A DNA stretch of 64,000 nt from Labrys sedimenti (lineage in GTDB: Bacteria > Pseudomonadota > Alphaproteobacteria > Rhizobiales > Labraceae), in the NCBI RefSeq assembly GCF_034424805.1, contig NZ_JAXOUF010000007.1:62001-126000 (forward strand), read 5' to 3'. Below, piece after piece: positions 53,623 through 61,999 of this stretch (the first letter of the stretch is position 1; each line of letters starts with the position of its first letter). The notes below the pieces were generated by a model. It saw nothing but the letters and a program-made list of their open reading frames with translations, was not told the DNA's origin and did not search any database. The translations under genes and the position numbers were made by a program.

Positions 53623-54510
53623 ATGTCGACAATGCGCAAGATTTTGCTGGCTTTAGGCACCGTGGTCGTGATCGGAGTGGCCGTCGGCACGAGCGTCTAC
53701 TATTTCATCAAGGGCGTGGCCGACGCAGCCACCGTCTTTTTCGCGACCATCGCTGCCAGCGGGCCGGAGAGCGCCTATCGCAGCGCCTCCCCGGCATTCC
53801 AGCAGGCCATGAGCGAAAGCAGTTTCGCCGCACTCGCCAACCGGGCAGGTCTGGGACGCTTCAAGAGCGCGTCATGGCCCGAACGAGAGATCGAGAACGG
53901 CCGGGGCAGCGTGTCGGGGACGCTGTTGCTGGATGGGGACGTGTCTCTGCCTGCCAGGGTAGAATTGACCAAGAACGCTGCAGGCGCGTGGCAAGTCTTC
54001 AATTTTACCCTCCAGATGCCCGGCGTCGCTCAACAAAATGCCACTCAGCCACGACCCGCAACGAGCCTGTCCTCTCAAAGCCAGCCACCCAAGATCGTTG
54101 CCAGCACGCAGGAAGGCGATCGGGTTTCGGCTGAGATCGGTGATAGGACTTGGTCGGCAGGCGGCTCCTCGCTTATCGTTGTGAAGTTGGGCAGCACCGT
54201 TCTTGTCAACACGGCCCCCATCATCAAGCCGGATAAGACGATCGATGCGACGACACTGCGGCTGCAGTTCGACGCAAGCGCCACCGGCACCCAGAAGCTC
54301 ACCCGCAACTGCCAGAAGAATGCCCCCTGCATCGAGCTCAGCACCAATGACAACCGCTACAAGACCGATGAGAGTCCGAACGCAGAGGCCGCATTGACCA
54401 TCACGAAGATGGAAACCGGCAAGATCGAAGGCGATTTTTCAGCCGACATGGTCTCTTTGGAAGGCAAGCTCGCCCTTCATCAAGGCCACTTCGTCGTCTC
54501 GGTGCAATGA
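53623..54510 (+). CDS. membrane-anchored hypothetical protein
   Basis: 295 residues from ATG 53623 with GGAG upstream. A single N-terminal membrane segment (LLALGTVVVIGVAVGTSVYYF, about residues 8-28) is followed by a DUF4864-like region (FFATIAASGPESAYRSAS to WQVFNFTLQ, about 35-128) and a C-terminal all-beta region with a possible disulfide (NCQKNAPCIE). It is probably periplasmic and tethered. The next gene is a secreted LprI-like protein 26 bases downstream, so the pair looks like an envelope-stress or inhibitor operon. Function unknown. Confidence 0.75.
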   Translation: MSTMRKILLALGTVVVIGVAVGTSVYYFIKGVADAATVFFATIAASGPESAYRSASPAFQQAMSESSFAALANRAGLGRFKSASWPEREIENGRGSVSGTLLLDGDVSLPARVELTKNAAGAWQVFNFTLQMPGVAQQNATQPRPATSLSSQSQPPKIVASTQEGDRVSAEIGDRTWSAGGSSLIVVKLGSTVLVNTAPIIKPDKTIDATTLRLQFDASATGTQKLTRNCQKNAPCIELSTNDNRYKTDESPNAEAALTITKMETGKIEGDFSADMVSLEGKLALHQGHFVVSVQ

Positions 54511-54535
54511 CCGTGCAAAGCAGGAGGTGCCATCT

Positions 54536-54925
54536 ATGATCTCGAAACATGCCCTTGCCGGCCTGTTGCTGCTCGTCACCCAGTCCGCAAATGCTCAATC
54601 GGATGCCGAGATGACCGCCTGCGTCGATCGCGCGGATGGCGTTTCGACCAACATGCTTGAATGCGGAAAGGCGGAAATTGCCAAGTGGGATGCCAGGCTC
54701 AATATCGCCTACTGGGCCTTGCTGCACAGAGAAGGCGGCAGCAAACGGATAAAGCTGCAGGCGGAACAAAAAGCCTGGCTTGTCCATCACCTCAGCGAGA
54801 CCAAGCGCCTTGCGAGTGATCCCGACACCGGCTCCGGCGCCTTCATGATCTCACAAAGCTTCGAGCTGGACGATATCGCCAAGCGCACGCTCGAACTGGA
54901 GAAGCGCGTCCGCAACCCAGGCTAA
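54536..54925 (+). CDS. secreted LprI/DUF1311-type small protein
   Basis: 129 residues from ATG 54536, eight bases after AGGAGG. The signal peptide ends near ANAQSDA (about residue 20). The LprI-N (DUF1311) pattern is present: CVDRADG, MLECGKAEIAKWDARLNIAYWALL and AEQKAWL. Some family members inhibit lysozyme in the periplasm. Two Cys may form a disulfide. Confidence 0.75.
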   Translation: MISKHALAGLLLLVTQSANAQSDAEMTACVDRADGVSTNMLECGKAEIAKWDARLNIAYWALLHREGGSKRIKLQAEQKAWLVHHLSETKRLASDPDTGSGAFMISQSFELDDIAKRTLELEKRVRNPG

Positions 54926-55124
54926 TCCCCCCGGCCGAGGTCATGGACGGCCAGCCCTGGCCAAATCTCGATCCAGCACATCGGAGTCGGAAGCTCCGAT
55001 GAACAAGCAAGTGTTTTTGTTTCCATTACCGAGTCACGTTTATGTCACACGAAACAATAGATAGGCACAGTAGCGAAGATGCTCACAATACACCCAACAT
55101 GCCCGACAGAGGTAGTTACCGATC

Positions 55125-55361
55125 ATGAATGCAACCAGAGGCCTTACCCGATCCTTCAAGCCGCTGGTCATCCGCCTGGCACCGGAAATGCGGAAGCTTC
55201 TCGAAGGCCAGGCAAGTTTCAAAGGCATGTCGATGAACATGCTGATCAATTCTATCCTGGAGGAGCACGCTTACCGTTCCGTGGACATCCATGATCGGCT
55301 GAGCCGGCTGGAGTCGGATCTCGCGGCTATGCAACTCGACAAACGCGCCCAGCCACACTAG
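55125..55361 (+). CDS. ribbon-helix-helix (Arc/MetJ-type) small DNA-binding protein
   Basis: 78 residues. LTRSFKPLVIRLAPEMRKLLEGQASFKGMSMNMLINSILEE fits the beta-strand/helix/helix pattern of RHH repressors, then a short coiled tail. No toxin gene is adjacent, so an antitoxin role is not supported; it may be an orphan regulator. It sits at the edge of a debris-rich area with an IS6 relic downstream. Confidence 0.6.
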   Translation: MNATRGLTRSFKPLVIRLAPEMRKLLEGQASFKGMSMNMLINSILEEHAYRSVDIHDRLSRLESDLAAMQLDKRAQPH

Positions 55362-55559
55362 GTGCCCCTGGCAGGATCCAACTCACAAATAGAATTCTTG
55401 CAGCGGCCGAGATGTGAATCGGAGCCTGCATCGATCCGATCAAGCGGCAAAGTGTGGTGCCAACATCCCATGCAGGGCTGCACAAGGCGCTTGCCCGCCA
55501 TAAACGATGGGACTGCCTGTCATCGGCGGCAGCCAGACCAGTCTCGAAGTGAACGAATC

Positions 55560-55780
55560 TTGTGACGCTGAACGTTGCTTACGCATGAGCCATCACGATG
55601 GGCTTTGAAGCCGATGCGGTTCCGCGCGGGCCAATACCTCAATAACCGGATTGAACAGGATCACCGAGGCGTCAAGCAATGCATCCGACCGGTGCTCGGT
55701 TTCAAGTCAATGGCAAGGGTCGAGGCCATGCCCTCAGCATCGAATTGATCCATGGGATGCACAGACGACACGCCTGATTT
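55560..55780 (+). mobile_element. remnant of an IS6-family transposase gene
   Basis: From codon ATG 55614 the frame reads MRFRAGQYLNNRIEQDHR, then GVKQCIRPVLGFKS, the conserved C-terminal DDE-domain end of IS6-family transposases (the Glu of DDE in NNRIEQDHR). It then shifts frame near 55710 and stops. The N-terminal two-thirds and the inverted repeats are missing, so it cannot move. Confidence 0.75.
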
Positions 55781-55879
55781 GCCGATAACCCGCGTCCGTC
55801 ACTGGAAGCACAGCGCGAATTCCAGGCTAGGTGAATAATGGCGTGAATCAACTCGCCGGCGGCAAGATACTGCGCTCGA

Positions 55880-56080
55880 TCAAAAAGACAGATTTTTGTC
55901 GAGCACCTTTCTGATCTCGACGAGAGATTCGAGAATTCGACCTGACGCAAAGGTCAGAAGACCGAACCCCAGTGCAACGGCACCTTCCAACTCCTGTGGA
56001 AGCAGCATCAAGGGAAAGGTCGACCCGCCAAGGGCATCATCGACGGGCTCGCCGCTTCGAGCATTGCATTTTGGTTGCGT
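55880..56080 (-). pseudogene. C-terminal fragment of a membrane protein
   Basis: A 66-codon open stretch without a start codon ending at TGA 55880-55882. It reads GGSTFPLMLLPQELEGAVALGF, then GLLTFASGRILESLVEIRKVLDK, that is one or two membrane segments and a polar tail of the kind seen at the end of TRAP-type small permeases. Upstream sequence in the same frame is blocked by a stop. Family assignment is tentative. Confidence 0.3.
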
Positions 56081-56210
56081 TTATGGCCGCGACCCGCGGA
56101 AGACGGGTCGGCCAAGCTGACTTCCTCGCCCTTGGGTGCGGCTAGCCACCATACGCTATCGCGCTTCCCGCCGGGCACCCCTATGGTGCGCAAGGGTGGC
56201 AGAAGCAGCA

Positions 56211-56459
56211 TCATTCCATCTCCGCAAGGCCCTGCGGTGTTTCCCCATATTTTGCCAGGATCACCGGCCGACTATCGCCAGTGCGCATAAACGCAACGGC
56301 CCCCACGATCGTTTCGTCGCCTTGCCCGATTCCCACGCAGAAGGCAGCACGGAAACGCGCCATCGTATTCGAATAGGCCCTTTGCCCCTGTCCGGCGACC
56401 AGGTTGCCCTGGCTGTCTCGAACGAAGGGGAAAATGATGTAGTGCGTCACACTGGGCAT
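56211..56459 (-). CDS. hypothetical small protein, 82 residues
   Basis: ATG 56459 with GGAGGA 12 bases upstream. HYIIFPFVRDSQGNLVAGQGQ, ARFRAAFCVGIGQGDETIVGAVAF and RPVILAKYGETPQ. A second open piece upstream on the same strand ends DAVILARYWDTLEDL, clearly related to this C-terminus, so there was a tandem pair of such genes of which one copy is broken. This looks like the small family found in rhizobia with a GVVAF..SGD core; its role is unknown. Confidence 0.45.
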   Translation of the reverse strand: MPSVTHYIIFPFVRDSQGNLVAGQGQRAYSNTMARFRAAFCVGIGQGDETIVGAVAFMRTGDSRPVILAKYGETPQGLAEME

Positions 56460-56879
56460 TGTTCTGATTCAGATCCTCCAGCGTATCCCAATATCGCGCC
56501 AGGATCACCGCGTCATCGTATGTTCCGGAGGCTGGATTGCGAGCGTCAATAAAGATTGCATTGCAACGAACACACCTGAAGCTTCAATGCGAAAAACGCA
56601 GGCATACAGGGAAAAGCCCGGCGATACGCTACACACCGGGCAGTCTTGTCGGATATGACAGAGCCGCTGAGCTTGACCACGGCGCTTCTTGAATAAAGCG
56701 GATGGTGCTCGGGCAGCGTGTCAAAACGCACACAGCGGGAGGGATACTACCCCTCGATCGCGCGCCGGCGGCGTGCGCTTCTGAGCTGTAGCGGCCTTCA
56801 CGACACCTGCCAGGATATTTCCACGACAATGCGCTGATCGAATGGATCAGCCCAGTACTTGATGCGATCCAAGCAGATT
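56460..56879. other. intergenic stretch with a decayed paralogue of the 82-residue gene
   Basis: About 56460-56560 codes on the minus strand for the end of a related small protein (ARNPASGTYDDAVILARYWD). The rest, to the otnC stop codon, shows no gene. GCCCGG...CCGGGC near 56616-56642 can pair but has no T-run. Confidence 0.4.
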
Positions 56880-57527
56880 CTATACTGAAGCTCTCATGAG
56901 GTCGTTGCGCTGATCTGAAGTGAGCGGTCTGATCCTTTCTCCTCTCAGCATCAAAAACAGCTTCGCGGTCTCCTCCAGTTCCTCACTTGCGTATTGGGCC
57001 TCGCGCAGCGACTTTCCTGCGACGACCGGACCGTGATTGGCGAGCAGTACCGCGTGACTCGTGCGTGCCCTCTCGCGAACCGCCTCTGCCAAAGCGACGT
57101 CTCCGGGGGCAAAATAGGGCGCCAGCGTCAGCTTCCCAACTCGCATGACATAGTATGCGGTGAGTGGTGGCAGCAGATCTTCGGGATCCAGGCCGTCGAT
57201 CACGCTGACAGCCACCGCATGCGTCGAATGGAGGTGGACGACCGCCCCTACCCCCTGGCGCGCGCAGTACATGCATTGATGCAGAAACGCTTCTTTCGTG
57301 GGCTTGTCGCCATCGACGAAAACACCTTCCGCGGTGAATCTGGAAAGCCGCCCCGGATCAAGCGCTCCAAGGGAGGCGTTGGTTGGCGTCATCAGAAGAT
57401 CGCCATTCGAGAGTCTTGCGCTGATGTTTCCGGTGGACCCAAAAGTGAAGCCGCGCTCGAACAAGGACTTGCCAACAGCCGCGATCTCATCTCGAACGCG
57501 GGTTGTCTCGGAAATCATGGCTGTCAT
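56880..57527 (-). CDS. otnC: 3-oxo-tetronate 4-phosphate decarboxylase (class II aldolase/adducin family)
   Basis: 215 residues. Aldolase-II zinc ligands: HLHSTHAV (two His) and LANHGPVV (His); GNISAR is the phosphate loop. Its start codon overlaps the kinase stop (ATGA at 57524-57527), so the two are translationally coupled. In the described acid-sugar pathway it decarboxylates 3-oxo-tetronate 4-phosphate to dihydroxyacetone phosphate. This is the last step and feeds central metabolism. Confidence 0.88.
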   Translation of the reverse strand: MTAMISETTRVRDEIAAVGKSLFERGFTFGSTGNISARLSNGDLLMTPTNASLGALDPGRLSRFTAEGVFVDGDKPTKEAFLHQCMYCARQGVGAVVHLHSTHAVAVSVIDGLDPEDLLPPLTAYYVMRVGKLTLAPYFAPGDVALAEAVRERARTSHAVLLANHGPVVAGKSLREAQYASEELEETAKLFLMLRGERIRPLTSDQRNDLMRASV

Positions 57528-58789
57528 TGCAGCAACTCCCAGGCCTTCAGGAAAAAGTCGGCTGCACCGAAGTTTCCCGACTTCAGCGCCATAGCCATCG
57601 GTTCCGCCTCCCCCATCGTCAGCGTCCAGGGAACGCCGGGGTCGATTTCCGGTCCGACATAGAGGGCGGCGGGTGCAAGGGCGCCAACCACCGCCCCGGA
57701 CGTTTCGCCACCGGCGACGATAAGGCGTCGAACACCATTCGCACGCAGCATGACCGCAGTTTCCGCCAGGAAGCGCTCGATGATTTCACCGGCCTTCTGC
57801 CGTCCGAGGGCATCCTGCGCGGCGCGAACTTCGGTGGGGTCGGCGCTCGAGTAAATGAGGGGGGTGTTCTCCCCCTGCTCCAATGCCCAATCCGCTGCGC
57901 CGCCGACGGTGACACGCCCCTCCGCTATGTCGATCGGATCGATCCGCATAGAGGGCATGCCGGCGGCAATGGCAGCCTGTATTTGGCCCCTCGTTGCCTC
58001 CGAACATGAGCCAGCCAAGACGGCAGCGCCGCCGCGTGGTACCGTAAAGGGACCGGGTTCGGAATTGCCGGATAGCAATCCGGCACGGCGAAAATTCTCC
58101 GGCAGGCCGATCGCGATGCCGGATCCTCCGGTGATCAATGGAAAATCGGCAACGGCCTCCCCGATCGTCCGCAAGTCCTGGTCGGATATCGCATCGACGA
58201 CCAGCACTCGATCGCCGAGCGTGCGCGCCGCCCCAAAGGCCTCACGCAGGGCGTCTACGCCCCGTGCAACAATCTCTTGTCCAACCAGCCCCACCTTGAG
58301 GGACGACTGCGCGGCCATCAGCCGTACCAGGGAGGAATCCGTCATGGGGGTCAGCGGATGATTCCGCATCGGGCTCTCTGAGAGGAGCTTCTCGGCGAGG
58401 AAGAGATGGCCTTTATAGATGGTTCGGCCATTTGCCGGAAAAGCCGGGCAAACGATGGTGAGATCCACGTCGAGCGCGGCAACGAGCGCATCGGTCACCG
58501 GCCCGATATTGCCCTTTGCCGTTGAATCAAAGGTCGAGCAATATTTGAAGATGACTTGCCGAGCGCCTGCCGCACGAAGCCACGCCAAGGCCTCAAGCGA
58601 CATTACGACGGCTTCTTCGGCCGGGTTGGTCCTGGATTTGAGGGCAACCACGACCGCGTCGATATGGCTGAGATCGACGTCTCCCGGTGGAATGCCAATC
58701 GTTTGAATGGTTCGCATTCCCTCTCGGGAAAGCATGAGGGCGAGGTCGCTTGCCCCGGTAAGATCGTCAGCGATAGCGCCGAGTAACAT
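57524..58789 (-). CDS. otnK: 3-oxo-tetronate 4-kinase (DUF1537/four-carbon acid sugar kinase)
   Basis: 421 residues, normal length. N-terminal domain starts LLGAIADDLTGASDLA (substrate-binding Asp-Asp) and has KYCSTFDSTAKGNIGP; C-terminal nucleotide-binding domain has VAGGETSGAVV. It phosphorylates 3-oxo-tetronate at C4 with ATP. First gene of the otnK-otnC pair, 33 bases after the LacI gene, so possibly co-transcribed with it. Confidence 0.9.
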   Translation of the reverse strand: MLLGAIADDLTGASDLALMLSREGMRTIQTIGIPPGDVDLSHIDAVVVALKSRTNPAEEAVVMSLEALAWLRAAGARQVIFKYCSTFDSTAKGNIGPVTDALVAALDVDLTIVCPAFPANGRTIYKGHLFLAEKLLSESPMRNHPLTPMTDSSLVRLMAAQSSLKVGLVGQEIVARGVDALREAFGAARTLGDRVLVVDAISDQDLRTIGEAVADFPLITGGSGIAIGLPENFRRAGLLSGNSEPGPFTVPRGGAAVLAGSCSEATRGQIQAAIAAGMPSMRIDPIDIAEGRVTVGGAADWALEQGENTPLIYSSADPTEVRAAQDALGRQKAGEIIERFLAETAVMLRANGVRRLIVAGGETSGAVVGALAPAALYVGPEIDPGVPWTLTMGEAEPMAMALKSGNFGAADFFLKAWELLQ

Positions 58790-58821
58790 CCCCTTCTCCT
58801 GTTTGCGAAAAGGCGGCCCGA

Positions 58822-59826
58822 CTAGGCGGTCGCGCCTTCAATGATGGAAAACCCTGTGTCGATAACTGCAGGCTCAAATGCGCGGTCGGGAGATTTCAGG
58901 AGGGTCTCCACCGCCGTCTTGCCGATAGCAAAACGATTGGAAAGCACCGTCGTGAGAGGCTTCGGAAGCGCCTGGCCAATCTCCAACCCGTTGAATCCCA
59001 TGAGGGCGAGCCGGTCCGGCACTGGTACAGCAGCAGCCAAACAGTGCATGTAGCCGCCGACGGCCATGTCATCGTTGGAAAACGCGACGGCCTCGATCTC
59101 GGCCCCGTCGGCGAGGATTGCCGCCAGGGCCCGCCGGCCGCTCAAGGTCGAGCTCGGTTCATCGACTCTATGTTCCGCGACCAGTGCCAGTCCGGCGTCC
59201 CCCAAGCCTTCGCAAAGCCCGAGATAGCGCGCACGGGCCCGGCGATCCGCGTCCCAATCATGCCCGACATAGGCGATCTTCGAGTAGCCGCGACCCTTGA
59301 GGTGGCGAGCCATGGCACGCCCCGCCTCGCGGTGAGAAAGGCCGACGGCAAGGTCGATCGGCCTGCGGTCGATGTCCATCAACTCGCCGATACGAACCTT
59401 GCTTCCCTCCAGCATCCGCCTCGCGGCATCGGTATGATCGAAGCCCGTGGTGATGATCGCCGCCGGCTGCCACGCCAGCAGCGACGAGATCAGTTGCTGT
59501 TCCTTCTCGAGGTCGTAGTCGGTCACACCAATCATCGGCTGATACGATGTTCCCGCCAGCCCGGCATGAATGCCGCGAAGCAATTCCGGAAAGACGATGT
59601 TCGACAGCGAGGGCAAGATCACCCCGACGATCATCGAGGAGGAAGATGCGAGCGAGCCGGCTGCACGGTTTGGCACATAACCGAGGGCATCAATGGCTTC
59701 GATGACTCGTCGGCGCGTCTCCGGCGCAATCGGCCCCTTGTCTCGGATGACCCTGGAGACCGTGTTCTCACTGACGTTTGCCAGTCTCGCCACGTGGGCG
59801 AGGGTTGGCGTTTCAAGCGCTGTCAA
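58822..59826 (-). CDS. LacI-family regulator of the tetronate (C4 acid sugar) module
   Basis: 334 residues. HTH TLAHVARLANVSENTVSRVIRD, effector domain with MIGVTDYDLEKEQQLISSLL. It lies between the two halves of the pathway (otnK/otnC behind it, ltnD/otnI divergent), and two AGCGCTAACA sites lie in the 164-base gap ahead. The inducer is probably L-threonate or a related C4 acid. Confidence 0.88.
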   Translation of the reverse strand: MTALETPTLAHVARLANVSENTVSRVIRDKGPIAPETRRRVIEAIDALGYVPNRAAGSLASSSSMIVGVILPSLSNIVFPELLRGIHAGLAGTSYQPMIGVTDYDLEKEQQLISSLLAWQPAAIITTGFDHTDAARRMLEGSKVRIGELMDIDRRPIDLAVGLSHREAGRAMARHLKGRGYSKIAYVGHDWDADRRARARYLGLCEGLGDAGLALVAEHRVDEPSSTLSGRRALAAILADGAEIEAVAFSNDDMAVGGYMHCLAAAVPVPDRLALMGFNGLEIGQALPKPLTTVLSNRFAIGKTAVETLLKSPDRAFEPAVIDTGFSIIEGATA

Positions 59827-59879
59827 AGGACGACCTCACCGCAAGATCAGCGCCCCACGACGAATGCCCGGGCTCTATG

Positions 59880-59946
59880 TGTAAGCGCTAACATCATTCG
59901 CTTGATCCTTGCAATAGGATGTGATTAGGAAATGTTAGCGCTGAGA
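59880..59946. promoter_or_regulatory. two LacI-type operators between the regulator and ltnD
   Basis: TGTAAGCGCTAACA (59880-59893) and, on the opposite strand, TCTCAGCGCTAACA (59933-59946). Both contain AGCGCTAACA; their 53-base spacing equals five helical turns and fits looping by one tetramer, controlling both divergent units. Confidence 0.7.
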
Positions 59947-59990
59947 TAAGCAAATTCGAGCTGTGTTGAAACTGGGAGGCGCCGTCCAAG

Positions 59991-60905
59991 ATGAGCGACC
60001 AATCGACGATTGCCGTAATCGGTCTGGGCTCGATGGGATTGGGGATGGCGCGCTCGGCGCTCCGGGCCGGACGGACTGTAAGAGGGTATGACGTCAATGC
60101 AGATGCATTGAAGGCGTTCAGCCAGGATGGCGGTCTGCCGTCCACCAGCCTGCAAGAGGCGGCTGCCGACGCCGACATTGCCGTCATCGTTGTCGTGAAC
60201 GCAGTCCAGACAGAAGCTGTGCTTTTCGCCGAGGGCGGCATCGTATCTGCCCTGCAGCCTGGGACGGTCATCGTCTCGTGCGCCACCATTTCACCCTCGG
60301 AGGCGAAGGGATTTGCATCACGCGCTGAAGCCGCAGGCCTGCTTTATCTCGACGGCCCAATTAGCGGTGGCGCCAAGAAAGCAGCTTCCGGCGACTTGAC
60401 CTTCATGGCATCAGGCTCCGCCCAGGCCTTTGCCGCAGCCCGGCCAGCGCTGGAGGCGATGGCCGGAACTGTCTACGAGCTGGGCGACCAAGCGGGCATC
60501 GGCTCGTCCTTCAAGGTCGTCAACCAGTTGCTTGCGGGCGTCCACATCGCCGCGGCTTGCGAAGCAATTGCATTCGCCAAGAGCCTAGACCTCGATATTT
60601 CGCGCGTCTTCGAGGTGATCACCAAATCCGCCGGCAATAGTTGGATGTTCGAGAACCGTATTCCACATGTCCTTTCTGGAGACTACACCCCCCATAGTGC
60701 GGTTTCCATTTTCACCAAGGACCTTGGAATTGTTTCTGACATTGGGAGGAAGGGGAAGTTTCCGCTCCCGATCACAGCTGCAGCACTGCAGCTGTTCATC
60801 ATGACGGAAGCGGCGGGCATGGGCCGGGACGACGACAGTTCCGTCGCTCGACTGCTCGCCAAGATCGCCGGCCTCCACCTGCCCGGCATGTCGGAAGAGG
60901 TTTGA
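59991..60905 (+). CDS. ltnD: L-threonate dehydrogenase-like beta-hydroxyacid dehydrogenase
   Basis: 304 residues. NAD loop VIGLGSMGLGMARS, substrate loop DGPISGGAKKAASGDLTFMASG, catalytic Lys in GSSFKVVNQLL. Together with otnI and otnK it matches the described LtnD of L-threonate catabolism, which oxidises L-threonate to 2-oxo-tetronate. Six bases separate it from the isomerase, whose alternative TTG start overlaps its stop. Confidence 0.87.
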   Translation: MSDQSTIAVIGLGSMGLGMARSALRAGRTVRGYDVNADALKAFSQDGGLPSTSLQEAAADADIAVIVVVNAVQTEAVLFAEGGIVSALQPGTVIVSCATISPSEAKGFASRAEAAGLLYLDGPISGGAKKAASGDLTFMASGSAQAFAAARPALEAMAGTVYELGDQAGIGSSFKVVNQLLAGVHIAAACEAIAFAKSLDLDISRVFEVITKSAGNSWMFENRIPHVLSGDYTPHSAVSIFTKDLGIVSDIGRKGKFPLPITAAALQLFIMTEAAGMGRDDDSSVARLLAKIAGLHLPGMSEEV

Positions 60906-60910
60906 TCGAG

Positions 60911-61714
60911 ATGCCCAAATTTGCCGCCAATCTATCGATGATGTTCAACGAGCGCCCCTTCCTGGAGAGATTTCAGGCGGCCTCCGACGCGGGTTTCGGT
61001 GCAGTGGAGTATCTGTTTCCCTATGACCATCCCGCAGAGATCGTCGCGGACGCGCTGGCGACGGCCGGCCTGAAACAGGCGCTCTTCAATATGCCACCCG
61101 GCGACTGGGTAGCGGGCGATCGCGGCCTGGCCAGCCTGCCCGACAGGCGCGCGGAGTTCCTCAAAGGGCTGGACCTCGCGGTATCCTACGCCAAGACGAT
61201 TGGAACACCGTTGCTGCACATGATGGCGGGCAATGCTGCTTGGGATTCCCCTGCGTCGATTGCGGCCTACAAGGACAATCTGCACAGAGCCGCGGATGCG
61301 ACGGCGCAGGCAGGCATTGGCCTCGTTATCGAGCCGATCAACACACGCGACATGCCGGCATACTTCCTGAACGACTTCGATCGGGCACTCGAGTTCATCG
61401 ACGACCTCGATCATGCGAATGTCCGCCTGCAGTTCGATGTCTACCATCGCCAGATCCTGCACGGCGACGTCATCATGGCCCTGCGACGAATGGCACCGAA
61501 GATCGGACATATCCAAATCGCCGCCGTGCCGACACGCAACGAGCCGACAACCGGCGAACTCAATGACCCACTGGTGTTCAACGAGATCGACGCAATCGGC
61601 TATCAGGGCTATGTCGGGTGCGAATACCGCCCCGCCGGTGTAACCGAGGAAGGACTTGGCTGGTTGAAGGCGGTGCAGCTCCCCGACACCGGAACTCGCT
61701 CGACACTCGGGTAA
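60911..61714 (+). CDS. otnI: 2-oxo-tetronate isomerase (hydroxypyruvate isomerase family)
   Basis: 267 residues from ATG 60911; a TTG at 60902 overlapping the ltnD stop is possible. Xylose-isomerase-like TIM barrel: KFAANLSMMFNERPFLERF, VIEPINTRDMPAYFLND (catalytic Glu) and LQFDVYHRQI, QIAAVPTRNEP, with Glu in GCEYRPAG. It converts 2-oxo- to 3-oxo-tetronate, the substrate of OtnK. The pathway ltnD-otnI-otnK-otnC is complete. Confidence 0.88.
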   Translation: MPKFAANLSMMFNERPFLERFQAASDAGFGAVEYLFPYDHPAEIVADALATAGLKQALFNMPPGDWVAGDRGLASLPDRRAEFLKGLDLAVSYAKTIGTPLLHMMAGNAAWDSPASIAAYKDNLHRAADATAQAGIGLVIEPINTRDMPAYFLNDFDRALEFIDDLDHANVRLQFDVYHRQILHGDVIMALRRMAPKIGHIQIAAVPTRNEPTTGELNDPLVFNEIDAIGYQGYVGCEYRPAGVTEEGLGWLKAVQLPDTGTRSTLG

Positions 61715-61999
61715 GCAAGTTCGTTGCCTGAAGATTCGCAATGCGCCGAACAGCATCGGCGAATAAGGCCATTCGCTGACCGGAAACTTGATCGGATACG
61801 CAACTCACCATCAGTTCCCTCAAAGATGGCTGTTATCGAGATAAACTCGACGGCGGCCGCAAATGCCTGGGCGGCCATGCAATCGGCCGTTCCTCGCAGA
61901 TCCTCCTGAGCCTCACCCCGCGCGAGGCATGCGGACCCCGAGCCCATGAGATCCGGTTCCCAAAGCAATCGATGGCTGACGCGGGAGCTGTCTTGGGAC
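61715..61999. other. intergenic stretch, no intact gene
   Basis: Open frames exist on the minus strand (for example a piece reading AFAAAVEFISITAIFEGTDGE) but have no start, ribosome-binding site or convincing family. Probably old coding DNA. Confidence 0.35.

Noticed and set aside
53390..53690. Open frames on both strands in the GC-rich part after the AT-rich stretch
   Set aside because: Pro/Arg/Gly-rich products, no family, and the minus-strand one runs into the start of the 53623 gene. Considered a riboswitch leader because of its complementary blocks but it fits no consensus I can state.
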